Assembly (NCBI GenBank): GCA_022385755.1
Contig: MU278356.1
Coordinates: 248,001 to 312,000 of the forward strand
Length of the DNA stretch: 64,000 nt
Direction: 5' to 3'
Source: Trametopsis cervina
Lineage: Eukaryota; Basidiomycota; Agaricomycetes; Polyporales; Irpicaceae
Every line of letters begins with the position of its first letter. Within the stretch, counting starts at the first letter, position 1. Below, in pieces: positions 20,436 through 32,324 of this stretch. Below the pieces are notes generated by a model. The model made no database searches. It had not been told where the DNA came from and saw nothing but the letters and a program-made list of their open reading frames with translations. A program made the translations under genes and the position numbers.

Positions 20436-22634
20436 ATGTCTGCTTCCGTTTTCTACAAATTCAAGTCCAGGAAGGATGAGTCGCGCGTGAACTTTGACGG
20501 GACGGGCATATCCGTCTTTGACCTCAAGAAGGAGATTATAGTCGCAAACAACCTCGGAAAGGCGAATGACTTTGACCTTGTTATCCTAGATGGCTCTACG
20601 AACGAAGGTACGTGCCCTCACACTCCGCCCCTGGGACGGTTCCGCTCGGGGCTCACGTCCGGGTAGAACTCAGGGACGACGGATACATCATCCCCCGCTC
20701 GTCATCCGTCATCGTCAAACGTGTATTCGCGAAACCGGGTAAAGGTAAGGCGGCGTACTACCTAGGAGGCACAGGCCCCCCAGGTGGGTCGGCTGCACCA
20801 GACTCCAACAAGTCCTCGGGCGTTGGGGCGCAGTCGTGGCACAGAGGCAACATCACGAAACGCTTCGACGGCAAGGAGGACGCGCCGAGGCCAGACTCGA
20901 TGACCAAGCCCGCTGGGGCACCCATGCCGGTTCGTAACTCACCACATCGTCATCATGCTCGTACTCAGCATCGTTCGCGTGACCAGGCCATTAAGCCTAG
21001 CAACATCACACAGGACGACGAGGCGGCCGCCATGGCAGCCATGTTCCAGCAACAGACGGCCAACTGGGAGGAGACCCAGGAGAAGATGTCGCAGTTAGTG
21101 TTGTCGCCGCGCCCGGCGCGTTTGTTTGATGTAGTACGACTTGTGCCTAATGAACACCGTTTTCCCCCTCCCACTCTCTGTCACGCCATTGCGTAACTGT
21201 CGGTCCGTTATAGAGCGCAACGCATATATTCTAATCCGCGCGGCGGCGGGCCCGCCGCTGGAGGCGGGAGGGGCGGCAAGCCGTTTGGTGTGCACCACGA
21301 TAGGCCCCTGCCGCCGAGCTACGTGTGCTACCGCTGCGGCCAGAAAGGTCCGCACGACTCTGTTCTCTTTCGCTGTGCCTATCGCTGATGTTTCTGCACA
21401 GGTCACTGGATTCAGGACTGCCCGACGAACAACGACCGCGACTACGACAACCGGCCGCGCATCAAACGCACGACAGGTATCCCGCGCAGCTTCTTGAAAG
21501 CGGTGGAGAACCCAACGACGGGCCAGCTCGGGCAGGGCGTCATGGTCACACCTGAGGGAGGCTATGTGGTCGCTCAGCCAGATTCGTATGTCACTCTATC
21601 TGTCTACTCATCCAATCCGTAGGGGTTTTGCTAATGCTCAGCGCTCGTGCAGCGCTGCGTGGCAAAAACAAGTGTCTCGCTCAAAGGGGCTCTCCGAGGC
21701 CGACATCCGCGAGCGCATGCCATCAGACCCGACGCTGATGTGCCCGATCGACAACAAACTGTTCAAGCTCGCGGTGAAGACGCCATGCTGCGGCACTGCG
21801 TACTGCGAGGACTGCATCCAGACGCACCTGCTCGAGCGCGACTTTGTGTGCCCGAATTGCGGGAGCAAGATCGCGTCGCTCGACAGGCTCGTCATCGATA
21901 AGCCCGCGCGCACCCGCGTGCAGGACTACATTGAACGGGAGATCGAGCGCAGCAGGCAGGAGGCGGAGGACGAGGCGAGGGAGCCTGCGCAGGCCGCCGC
22001 GTCTGCGTCTGAAAACGTGTGTTCATCATACTTTTATTCGTCGCCGTATGTATGCTTACCCTCACCACGCTAGCCGTCGGAGCCGACAGACGGCGGGCCC
22101 GACCAGGACTATTACGACCAACAACCCGGCGGGCCCGAGTTCGACGTCTCGCAGCTCATCGCTGACAACATCCCGCAGCTGCAAGCGCAAATCGCACAAA
22201 TAACAGTTATGTTGAACAATCCGTCGCTCCCGCCGGCCGTGCGGCAGCAGACGGAGATGAAGCTGCAGCAGCTACAGATGGACTTGCAGCAGGCGCAGAT
22301 GGCGAGTGCGATTATCCAGGCGAGCGCTGCGGCCGCGAACGCGATGTCGATGCCCCAGGGCCAGATGCAGCAGCAGGGGATGGGATATAGTGGGATGCCG
22401 CAGCAGCAACAGCAGCAGCAACAACCACAGCAACAGCAGGGCCAAGGGCAGCAGCAACAACAGCAGTGGTCGACGAACCCGTTCACGAACCAGCAGCCGG
22501 CAGGACAGGACTCTGCGTATCAGCGGCTGCCGTTGAACAATAGACGACGGAATTTGAAGAGGGAGAGGCCCTCGGATTTCTTGGAGGTGGCGGGGACAGA
22601 GCAGGATCCGAAGGTGCCGCGGTATTGGGAGTAG
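20436..22634 (+). CDS. MPE1: Mpe1/RBBP6-type cleavage and polyadenylation factor subunit
   Basis: Seven exons: 20436-20607, 20667-20929, 20987-21093, 21214-21347, 21402-21585, 21653-22016, 22074-22634; 594 aa. An N-terminal ubiquitin-like DWNN domain (residues 2-75, SVFYKFKSRKDESRVNFDGT) is followed by a CCHC zinc knuckle CYRCGQKGHWIQDC (about 219-232), made by two exons. A RING/U-box-like domain with CPIDNKLF...CCGTAYCEDCI...CPNC spans about 316-355. The C-terminus is glutamine-rich with polyQ runs. Known role of the family: subunit of the nuclear pre-mRNA 3'-end cleavage and polyadenylation complex. The third exon boundary uses a 57-nt intron (20930-20986, GTTCGT...CAG) that is in frame without a stop, so its removal is likely but not forced. 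Confidence 0.9.
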
Positions 22635-24480
22635 TTGGGGTGCGAAGGTTGTGCTCATGATTGCGATTTTGTTGAACTACGCGTGGTGTCTGTCGTCGTT
22701 GTTCAGAATTTAAAATTCAAGAATACGAATATGAATATGAATACAATAGTAAGTTTGCTTATCAGGGTATCTCTGCGCTTGTACTGCGGCCAGCCGCGTG
22801 ACAAGCACGCATGCCAACGCTAGAAAATATTGCAACCTGCTTCTTTCATTAAAAACATCAACCTGGAGTATGTTGTTCCAAAACAAAAAGTTGGGGGTGC
22901 GCAGCCCACACGGTCTGGACCCTAGCTCGGTGAATGTGGTGTTGCGGAGCTTGTTTAGCGGTGATAGCCGAATAAGGGCCAGTGCCTTTGTGGCGTTTCA
23001 TGGTTAGCGCGTCAAAGTCGATGAGGTACTCCTTGAGTTGCTACCATCATGATCACTCTAAATTGGCGAAGGCTCTTACACTTCAATTTAGACTATAGAC
23101 CACTAGGTCTTGTTCCTATTTAGCATGGGTATGTTCTATCTTGAGGCCGATACTCAGTTCCGCACATTCCGCGTGAGTTTAACTTTATGTTCACTCGACG
23201 TCCAGCTGACAATACTGCCTGTGTAGGTCCCTCGTGACCGTTTTCTGTCAGCGCACGAACCGAATCACCTCTCCGCCCACCAAGGACGTCACGCCCCTGG
23301 TAGAGTGGTTCATCCATATCCAGACTGATTGAGCATGTGGGTGAGGCGCTCGTGACTTGCTAGTACGCAAGCGTCGGAGGGTGGGTCATATCACGTCCCT
23401 TGTTCAAAGGATATGTTCATCGCTATTGGGAAGAACACCGTGCCGGACGCCGTAGCCATTCTTAGGACCTCGCATCGCGGTTCCCTAGTCATGCGCGCAG
23501 TCTGGTGCAGGCGTCGTGTGCGGCTCACTGATAGTACGCATCCTCGCCCATCATTCGATCCGCGCAGAGACGTACAGTACCGTGGGTCTGCACGTGTGGG
23601 ATACCCACGTTACCGACGTCCAGTATCTCCCTGAAAAGCATCCGACGAGATAACCATGCGGGGTACGATAAGTCAGAAGCGATAGAAGCAGCTATGGTAC
23701 GTCGACAGTCCTTCCTATATATGGTCCTGTGTCTGGTCTAACGATAGACTGGCGTTGCGTGGAGTTTCATCTCAGATAGAAATGAACGTAGCTTTCAAGC
23801 GTAGCTCTAACTACGTCGTTCTGCATCAGGGCTCCCGAAGAGGGGCGCACCTGCTCGATCTAGACCGCCAAGGAGCCATCTAAATCCCGGAATACCTGAC
23901 ACCGGCTTCTCTCGATTCTCCAGATGTTACTCCCAGGAATAACCTAGTCGATATCTACAAGCTTCCTCGGTACATACAAGCGCTGCAATGCAGGATGCTG
24001 CATGAGGTCTATCGACGGTGCACACGCGGTTCGCAAGGGAGGGTACGCTCGCGTCCCATTCTCTCCGGACGCGTTTCGCTCGATACCACGTCGAACGTTC
24101 CATCTGCTCCGTCCAGATGACTTGGTCCCCCATGTCGTCAAGGTTTCAAGCAGCGCCGTTCTAAGCAGTTAGACGTGCTCGTCCGGGAGCGCATGATCAG
24201 CCCCATTCTCTGGGGATCGTGTGGGCGATGGCGAACTCTCCGATGTAGCCCAATCGCGGCCGCGGACGATGAGACGCATGCACATGCACCCTCGCAGCCG
24301 ACCACCCAACTCGCCCGCTTCGATCTCGCGCAATATGGGAGACCTCTGCTCAATCGTTGTGCCTGCGTGCACACAATCCCTGCCCCTTCATATCAGCAGA
24401 TTCCGGGGCTCGCATCTTGGGCGACGGCGTACCATATGGACGCGCAACATGCTGTTGACCCATGTTATGCCGGACGGTGA
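22635..24480. other. Gene-poor gap before the chitinase
   Basis: 1.8 kb. A minus-strand ORF ending at 23927 (start about 24133, IWTEQMERSTWYRAKRVRRE) reads protein-like but matches nothing I know and is followed by stops in every frame. It may be decayed coding DNA. Otherwise nothing. Confidence 0.4.
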
Positions 24481-24481
24481 G

Positions 24482-24489
24482 CTATAAAA
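24482..24489 (+). promoter_or_regulatory. TATA box of the chitinase gene
   Basis: CTATAAAA about 95 bp before the ATG at 24579, with a pyrimidine/CAGC-rich leader between. Confidence 0.55.
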
Positions 24490-24578
24490 GACGTGTAGGT
24501 CGGGGAGAGGAAAGGGCAGCGAAAGCTCTACACCTCCCAGCCAGCCAGCCCATCTAGCCAGCTACCTCAGCTCCTAAG

Positions 24579-26106
24579 ATGCGATTCGCCGCGCTCTCCT
24601 CCCTCGTCTTCGCCGCGCTGCTCTCCGCGCTCTCGTTCTCTACCAGTTCGAGTGCCGCCCCGAGCAACTTTGACGGCCTTGGCAAGACGGCTCGAGACAT
24701 CCTGGCTCGTGCCACCCCGGCTGCACCGCACTTTGTCGCGTACAGCGACAAGTTCGTGTCTGGCACGACCGGTCCCCCGGCAACCTCTGCGATCACCGTG
24801 AGTGCCTTTCTCGGTTTCGTTCTTCATTATGGACGCGTACACAGCGCAATTTGATGTGCACGGCACCGATATCGACTGATTGGCTGACGTACCTCTCCCG
24901 TTGCTGCTCTTCTTCTCCGCCTTCCGACCGTCTCCATAGGGCTTCAACGTCTTGTGAGTGTTTTTGATGTGATTGGCTCCACACGCGTGTCTGACGGCTT
25001 CTCCGCGCCTCTTCTTCTTCGCGCGCTTTTCCTACCGCATACAGCATCCTCTCGTTCTTGCTCACCGAGGGAGCATGGGACAAGGCCCAGGAATGGACGA
25101 CGCTATCGGCCAGCCAGCGCGCGACCGTGAAGCAGCAATATGCCAATGCTGGCATCAAGCTGCTCGTGTCCGCCTTTGGCTCCACCGACGCCCCCACATC
25201 TTCCGGCGCCGACCCCGTCAAGACTGCCAACACCTTTGCTGCATGGGTGAAGCAGTACAACCTCGACGGTATCGACGTCGACTACGAGGTCAGTATCTGA
25301 CTATTTTGGCTTCGTCAGGGTTGGCGCTGATTTTGTGATTGGTTTTGATCAGGACTTCAACGCCATCGACGGCGGCACTGGCTCTGGCGAGAACTGGCTT
25401 ATCTCATTCACGCAGCAACTGCGTAACCAGCTGCCCGCTGGTCAATACATTATTACCCACGCTCGTAAGTTTCGTGAACTTGTGCATTCTGCAATCAAGA
25501 CTGACGAGTTGTATGATTCAGCGGTCGCTCCTTGGTTCTCCCCCAACATGTGGGGTGGAGGAGGATACCTTAAGGTCCACAACAGCGTCGGCAGCCTCAT
25601 CGACTGGGTACGAGCCCATCTATGCCATCCCGCACCTACTCATGACTAACCGCACATCCCCCTCACAGTACAACGTCCAATTCTACAACCGTAAGCACCC
25701 TCCCCCTCCCTCACCACCGCCCAAACAATTGCTGACCACACATTCTTTTTTGCAGAGGGCACCACCGAATACACCACCTGCGCGGGCCTGCTGACGGCCT
25801 CGAGCTCGCAGTACCCCAAGAGCGCAGTGTTCCAGATCGCAGCGTCCGGCGTGCCGGTGAGCAAGATCGTCATCGGAAAGCCCGCGCCCGGCGACGCGAC
25901 CAACGGCGCGATGTCGACTTCGACTCTCGCGAGCTGTGTCTCGCAGGCGAAGAACCAGGGATGGAGTAAGTCCCCCTTCGTGAAGTGATCAGACCCTTTA
26001 CTGATGATGTGCATGATTGATAGACGGCGGTGTGATGGTCTGGGAGTGGCCTGACGCTGCTGCTGCTTGGATCCAGCAGGTCCGCGCCTCGTCCTGGCCC
26101 GTCTAG
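24579..26106 (+). CDS. Secreted GH18 chitinase
   Basis: Eight exons: 24579-24797, 24940-24953, 25045-25288, 25353-25464, 25522-25607, 25669-25690, 25756-25965, 26024-26106; 329 aa. An N-terminal signal peptide (MRFAALSSLVFAALLSALSF) is present. The GH18 catalytic motif DGIDVDYE is at residues 152-159 with E159 as the expected proton donor, hydrolysing beta-1,4 bonds in chitin. Neighbouring WFSPNMWGGGGY and VMVWEWPDA fit the barrel end of the family. No carbohydrate-binding module or GPI signal seen. Exons 2 (14 nt) and 6 (22 nt) are microexons, needed to keep the frame. A role in cell-wall remodelling or chitin nutrition is inferred. Confidence 0.88.
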
Positions 26107-26896
26107 ACGGCGCTGGCAACTTAAAATTGCCCTACGCGCGGTAGTGGAAAACGGGATTCGAGTTTACAACACACATGATGTGCACGGGCGAATTTTAATA
26201 TACGCACTCTGCATGTATTCTTTTCACTGTCGCATTCACTCTACAATATATTGTACATTTGCGTACAAACAAACAACGTTCGAAGGTCTTGCTGTGCGCA
26301 TAGCATGGGGTGGAGTGAAGTGGAATCCAGTTCATTGCTGTGATGGCAGTGTTGCGGGGAAGTGGGAAGTGGAAGATGGAAATCGCGCGACATGTCGTTC
26401 CGTCTTTTCCGTCCCCTGGAAGTTCGGGATGAGCAAAGCATCGAAGGCACGCGTGCGTGTGAGTAGGAACCGGTGCAGGACAAATGACTGTAGAGGTATT
26501 CAAGGCCGGTCTGCAACATATTCCGCCTATGCCCCGTCTATCATATTCACCGCCTTTGCTCATTTAGCTCCAGCAGTACGTCATTAGCTCGAATACACAT
26601 GCTATGTCCGTGGTCAACATGCACTTCTATATGTTTGTTCCTCAAGATGGAGGGTATCAATGGTATTACAAGTAAAGTTGAACAACACGCATACGCTCTG
26701 CTTCTGATCATATGATAACATCACCGAGACGTAGTACTCTTTAGCTTACGACCTCGACCTCTGTACCTGCTTGTCGGCTTAGAAAATAGAACGCGCTCCT
26801 GTTCTGTTCTCTGCGTGCTCGTTGAGTGTTACCGCCGGCTTCCACGCAACCACTCACCATGCAACATGATCGAGATAGACTACCGCTATCGCACTA
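26107..26896. other. Convergent gap
   Basis: 3' regions of the chitinase and the F-box gene on the other strand. Short ORFs only. Confidence 0.5.
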
Positions 26897-28368
26897 CTAC
26901 CCTACAACCAGACCATATGGCACTGGAGGAAAGCGCACATCAAATGTGAACCTCATGAACAGCCACCCCCTCGCATGTGCCACGGGCATCGCAGCGCAGA
27001 TGGCGTGCCGCAGCTCAGCCTGCAGCGCACTTTTCTCACTATACGTGGGCTCCTCGTCGAAGTAGGTGCTGAGGATGATGTACATGCTGGCCTGTCGCGC
27101 AGGGTGCACGCGCTTAGCGAGAAAACGGTCCATCCGGGCGAGCGAGGACATCCAAAGAGGGATGGTAGCCGAGAGCCTGTTCCGATCGGGAGCATTGTAA
27201 ACGGCAGAGACACTGATTTGAACGATGACCAATGCGTCTACGTTCGCAGATTCCAAAAGATCTGCGATCCATGACAGTGCAATCTCCAGCGGCCCAGCGT
27301 TGTCTGCGTGCGTAATGCGGAGAGTGTGGATGTGCGCGCAGCGCGAGAGGTCCAGCGGCTGCAGCTTAGGCTCTACGAGTGAAATCAATCATTGAGATGG
27401 AAGACGCGCACCCAGCAATCGTTCTAACCTTCTTGATATCTACTGCGAGATAATATAAAGGACGTCAACGTCGCAGAAGACTGGTTCAGCATATTTTGCA
27501 GCCCGGTCAGAGAATCATCGTCGTGCACGTTCACGGACAGTATCTGCAAACCCTCATCCCCCCCGACAGGCACACTGGCCTCGTGTAGACTAGCATCATC
27601 GTCATCGATTGAAGGGTTGCCAATCATGTACGATAAGCACTCCAGGAGCCCCGGGCAGTGGTCGACGTCGAACAGCTCGATTTCACGGAATTTGGGATTG
27701 GGAATGAGTGTCCCAGGCGGCAAGGACGCTATGGGATAATTAACGTGTTTCATATCCAGTTCCTTAACCTTGTTGAATTGGTGGAGTAATGGGAACAGGC
27801 ATTCCGTGAAAGGGATGCTGCATCGGGTCACAGTCAGAACATCGAGTGAGCGTGTCTCTGCGGCGGGAAGGATTGAGGATAGCTCGATGGTGCCATCCAT
27901 AGAACAAAGCGGCGGTGGATTATACAGCTCCACGTTTTTAAGATTGGGAAGATGGCCAAGGAAGGCAGGCAGTGGCGGGAGCGGCGTCCGATCCGGTAGC
28001 TCGTACCCATTCTCCATCTCCCTGTAGAAATAGAAGGAGCGGGTGTACGCACATGATTGCGGTGGGCGGCGCAGGAGGTCGAGGAACACGTTGTAAGGTC
28101 TGGGAGCGGTACGGAGGAAGAAGAGCTCGGATCCAGGATCAGACAAGACAATGAGATGGCGGAAGAGGACGGGATGAGCGGCCTGCCGCCATGCCTTACA
28201 GACTAGGGCAAACGAACGGAGGTCGCGCTCGGCTTCTTCATGTTGCTTTCCGAATACTGTACATGGATCAAAGAACTCCATGATCATCACAAGTATGTCT
28301 AGATGCAATTGTGGGTCACGACGAGGAGGTCCCTCGTCGACGATAGACGCGGCGGTTGCTTCGTCCAT
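26897..28368 (-). CDS. F-box protein of a different, non-array type
   Basis: Exons 28368-27429 and 27372-26897, 471 aa; intron GTTAGA...CGTAG, 56 nt. Start at the first ATG (MDEATAASIVDEGPPR). The N-terminal LHLDILVMIMEFFDP with LRSFALVCKAWRQAAHPVLF is a typical basidiomycete F-box-like segment (about residues 20-70). LRR-like strands follow (LPNLKNVELYN, FREIELFDVDHCPGLLECL), then IHTLRITHADN near the C-terminus. No close similarity to the array family beyond the F-box. Probable SCF adaptor. Confidence 0.7.
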
Positions 28369-29326
28369 GATCACAAATGGCTGGACTGGCAATTTCGACT
28401 ATTACGATCCTGAAAATCAAATGCATGTCAGTTAGTTCAGCCGAAGCATATAAACAGAACCGACTGACTCTGTTGTAGAGATCAACAGAGTAACGTGGGC
28501 AAGTGCGTAGAAGCAGAGCTTTGGTACGGGGGGTGGGGAAGCAATGTGGTTCAGCTTATCTGAAGGGGTGGTGGGGGAGCAGATGTAGACGAGGCTATCA
28601 TGATTATATCGCTTCGCGGGTGGGAAACTAGCCTGAGTAGGCACCTGCTGCCTGATTAACAAGACGCTTCATTGCAATTGACCGTGGAGAAAAACACACT
28701 GACTATGACGGAATACATCCCATGGCCTGCCTCTAACCCCCTACTACAAACACATCAATGCGTTCTGCAGTCTTGAGTTGGCCCTGATCACCCAAGAGCA
28801 TCGCCGAGACAACAATATCTTATATCCGCGGTATTGCTACCTTCGTCTTCGTTACGTTCCCGAGACCCAGCCCGATCCCATCAACGAGAAATAGACGGAT
28901 GAGTGGCGGACTTTGTCAACTTTGAGACAACTTTGAGACGATGTCAGACATATGTGGCAGCAACTACACAGACGCACTCTGTTGGCTCCTGTGGGCATTG
29001 CAATAGAAAAGCTTTGCGTATCTCTCTGCGAAGCGTCGAGGCGTAAGTCACGTGCCCTGCCCCGGTGTCGAGTCCGTGCGATGACCAGATAGAGCTCAGG
29101 ATTCTGGTAACAAAAATATCATGCTTATGTATGTGTAATGTGATGATCTTCAAGCGAAGTAAAGGCTGAAATCCACACCTGACGGCATTCCAGTAGTTAA
29201 CGTTGTTCGACACGTCCAAGTGGGTCGGCGCGCGTTCTACATTTCGCATTTCACTTTCAAAACTCTATGGTCCATTGGTTTACAGTTCATTATCCGCATT
29301 TTTATGGGGTTAAAAAATATTCTTCT
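28369..29326. other. Gap between the F-box gene and the kinase
   Basis: Contains the promoter of the gene starting at 28368 and the 3' side of the kinase gene. No gene recognised. Confidence 0.5.
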
Positions 29327-31887
29327 TCAGTCACTCTGCATCCATGGATGCCCCATCAACTCCTCCATCGTCACCCGTCTCGCGGGATCCACGTCCAAAC
29401 ACCAATCCAATGCCAAATCCTGTAGTCCCTCGCTGCAGTCATCCAGCAATTTATCCTCCCTCACCTCTTCCGGACAAGTCAAGGGTGTAGTGCACACCAG
29501 TCCCGCCGCCAGCTCACACAAAATAATCCCCAGACTCCACACATCACCAGGCCCAGCCGAATAATCTTCTCCTGAAAGGATCTCTGGAGCAGCATATGGG
29601 ATCGTACCGCAGAATGTCGCGAACGAATATTGAGGGGGTTCCTGTCCCGGCTCTGCCAGTACCGCGGCACCAAGGTCGATAATCTTGACCTGGAAATGAA
29701 GAAATCAGGGCGTGGAGCCGAAGAATCCTGAACTTCGGATGCTTACTTTGAGGTTCCAGTCAATGAGGATATTCCCTGGCTTCAAGTCGCAGTGCGAGAT
29801 CCCTAGCTCATGCATCGCTGCTACTCCACACACAACCTGCTTGAAGATATACCGAGCCGTGCTTTCCGGCAGCTGACCGGCCTTCAGAATGAAGTGACAC
29901 AGACTGTTTCCACCACCAGCTGCGTGCACCCACATATCCCCATGCAGTTCCTGGATCTGTACCAATTCGCGTTTGTGTCAGTCGATCCGTGTTGTATGAG
30001 GGCAATGCAAGATACTCACGATGTAAGGGTACGTGTCATCATAAAACAGGTCGCTCCCGCACTTGATAACGTTCGGGTGGTCGATGGTGCAGGCTATCAT
30101 CACTTCCCGAGGCACCCATCTTCCATCCTCCAGTTCCACCCATCCATTGACGGGTATGTGGTTTTTCTTGACGAACTTCACGGCAACCCTGTTCCCCATC
30201 TCCCGATGGCGCGTACTCATCACAAACCCGTAGCCTCCCGCCCCGAGCTCCCTCTCCAAGACATACGTGCTCGCAAACTCGGCCTGGAGCAAATAGCCGT
30301 CGGGGAAGTGGTTGGAGAACATCCTTGCCTTCCTATTGGGCCCGCAGTCGAAGTGGGCTGGAACATTATCATCGTGGGAGGTGAATGGATCGTCCTCGTC
30401 ATCCGCGGGTGCCGGTAAGAGAGGGGCTGTTGGAGCGGGCTCATCACGAGAATATGTCCCCTCGTCGTCCTCGTCCTCGGATTGCAGGTCTTCGTCATAC
30501 CTGGACTAGATGTCCTCGTTGTTCTAGGACTGGATCTCTTCGTTGTGCTGGGACTGGATGTGCTCATCGTCCGCGGGTGCAACGTCTTGATTGTCCCCGG
30601 ACTGGATGACTTCCTCGTCGTCCCTCGTAACAGGGATGCAGTGTTCCGAGTAGGCGTTGCTGGCCGATCCTACGCTAGCGAACATATAGTCAACGTCGAC
30701 CGGTTCGGAGCTCTGAGCGTAACGACATTCGGTTAATGAAACGGAACAGACATGCAGAGAGGTGTTAACTTACATCCGGAGGTGCTGCCTCGTCCAAAGG
30801 CTCTGCTCCATGCAAAGGCGGTTCCTCATCGAGAGGCTCTACTTCGTTAAGAAAATCTACCTCGTCAAGAGGCTCTGCCTCATCCCAAGGCTCGACCTCA
30901 TCCAGAAGCTGTGTCTCATCCGAAGGCCCCGCCTCCTCACTGAATTCTTCGGCATCCCGCGACTCCACCTCATCTACTCCGTCCCAGCCAGCGGGAACTT
31001 CACCATCTGCAACATCGTCGCCCAGCGACACCTGCTCAGCCCAATCCTCAGTATGCAAGTGCTGCCTGTCTTCGACGACCTCGGCGTCGACATCGCTACC
31101 TACAGCGTCCTGAGAGATCGGCTCGTAGATGTCCTTGAAATCAAGCACGAGCCAGAAATATTCCCTGCGCATTCTCTGTAGGTGACATGCTGCACAGGGG
31201 CACTGCTCTTCTTCTTCACATTGGACATCTTCTACAGAAGCCGATGCTCCGTCGCGGGACCGGGCTTTGAAGAAGTAGAGGGAAAGGGAAACAACCTGAG
31301 AGTGCGCGATGAGCGGAGCACCAGAATAGCATAGATACCATATCACCTACAGAATACAACACGTAAATCCATATCAGCGCCGTGGCCACTTGCAGAACCA
31401 CTATCAGCCACAGCTGCACGTCTGGCCGAGCGAACAAATCCAGAACCGCGCCGGCCAAGTCGCACAGCCTCTTGTCTGACCTCGCCGCGAACCGCAGGCA
31501 GATCCGGAGGAGCGCATATGCATACCAGTCGATGTCGGATATGGCACGGTATCCGACCCGTAAAAGGGTCGGGAGGGGGAGGGTGACGGTGTCGAAAAAT
31601 CGGAGTCCGACCGCGTTAGCCGCAAACACGAGTTGCTCGAGAACATTACCAAAAACGAAACCAAGGACGAAGGCGAAGAAGCTCGCCGACGCCCAGCCAC
31701 AGAAAAAGACGACACTCTGCAGAACTTCCAGGGGAGGAACGAGCCCGGTGCCGGTATTTGTGTGGAGGGGTGAGTTGTGGAGGGCACGGGTACGGGTCAT
31801 GACACTGGGGGGTGCATGGCTCGTGGTAGAGGGAACTGGAGAAGAGGGCGGAGACGCACGCGGAGGGTGTACTGCTAGGGGTGGCAT
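29327..31887 (-). CDS. Membrane-anchored protein kinase with acidic linker (model uncertain in the linker)
   Basis: Best continuous model, exons 31887-31351, 31295-30774, 30669-30501, 30426-30020, 29956-29747, 29689-29327; 735 aa. The N-terminal part has two hydrophobic regions (VVFFCGWASASFFAFVLGFV and LWLIVVLQVATALIWIYVLY, about residues 61-180). A CxxC-like CPCAACHLQR follows, then an acidic linker of EPLDEV-type repeats. The C-terminal kinase domain has glycine loop GAGGYGFV, VAVKFVKK, catalytic HCDLKPGN (in place of HRD), DLG in place of DFG, and APE. In the linker the acidic frame itself continues into the kinase but holds two TAG codons (30526-30524 and about 30511-30509). The model given uses the acceptor at 30670 and intron 30500-30427 to avoid them. 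The kinase could instead begin at the ATG at 30322 as a separate protein. Confidence 0.6.
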
Positions 31888-32215
31888 GGCAGTCTCTGCC
31901 TCCGAGGCTGGTCAGCGACGGGAGAGATCCAGGAAGAGGAAGACGGCGGCGCCGTGGTCAACTTTCTGGCCTCCGTGTTCTGAGGTCTCGCCCTCGACTT
32001 CGACTGCATTATATGCACGCTCGTTCAGTGGATTGAAAACCGGAATGCATTGCAGGAACCCTGAGGTCGTTTCTACATCGCTGTGGACAGGTGATTAGAG
32101 TCGAGTCCAGACGGGCGCGACACATGTCGATTCGACACTCACTGAACCGCTGTAAAGACACGAAGTATGCTATGCTCTGACGCTCCTTGTCATATACATA
32201 TATGAGACTCCTCAG
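31830..32215. repeat. Inverted duplication, copy A (copy B at 37855-38235)
   Basis: The minus strand of this block aligns with the plus strand of copy B from AGTCTCATATA through the predicted microexon, the NPLNERA coding stretch, the stop and into the first codons of the kinase gene (CTCTTCTCCAGTTCCCTCT). The two copies flank a 5.6 kb segment with three genes. Confidence 0.75.
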
Positions 32216-32231
32216 GCTTACCTTCGAACAT
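31912..32231 (-). CDS. Small 61-aa ORF with a predicted 7-nt exon, just upstream of the kinase
   Basis: Exons 32231-32222, 32149-32143 and 32080-31912. Joining them gives one frame, MFEAVHDVETTSGFLQ... ending LFLDLSRR, with stop 24 bp before the kinase ATG and in the same frame. Splice signals are standard on both sides of the 7-nt exon (TTTACAG and GTGAGT) and are conserved in the inverted copy at 37.8-38.2 kb. The stop position is also shared in that copy. It could be a separate small gene, an upstream ORF in a shared transcript, or a former N-terminus of the kinase. No family recognised. Confidence 0.4.
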
Positions 32232-32324
32232 CGTGCATCCAGCCCCGTCAAAGCAGATCTCAGTGGTGATTATCAGTCAGGCTGCAGCAATGATCAACCC
32301 ATCCGCCGACACCCCCTCCGTCGG

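Noticed and set aside
23927..24133. Minus-strand ORF with IWTEQMERSTWYRAKRVRRE
   Set aside because: Protein-like but short, no family recognised, surrounded by stops; kept only as a note in the gap entry.
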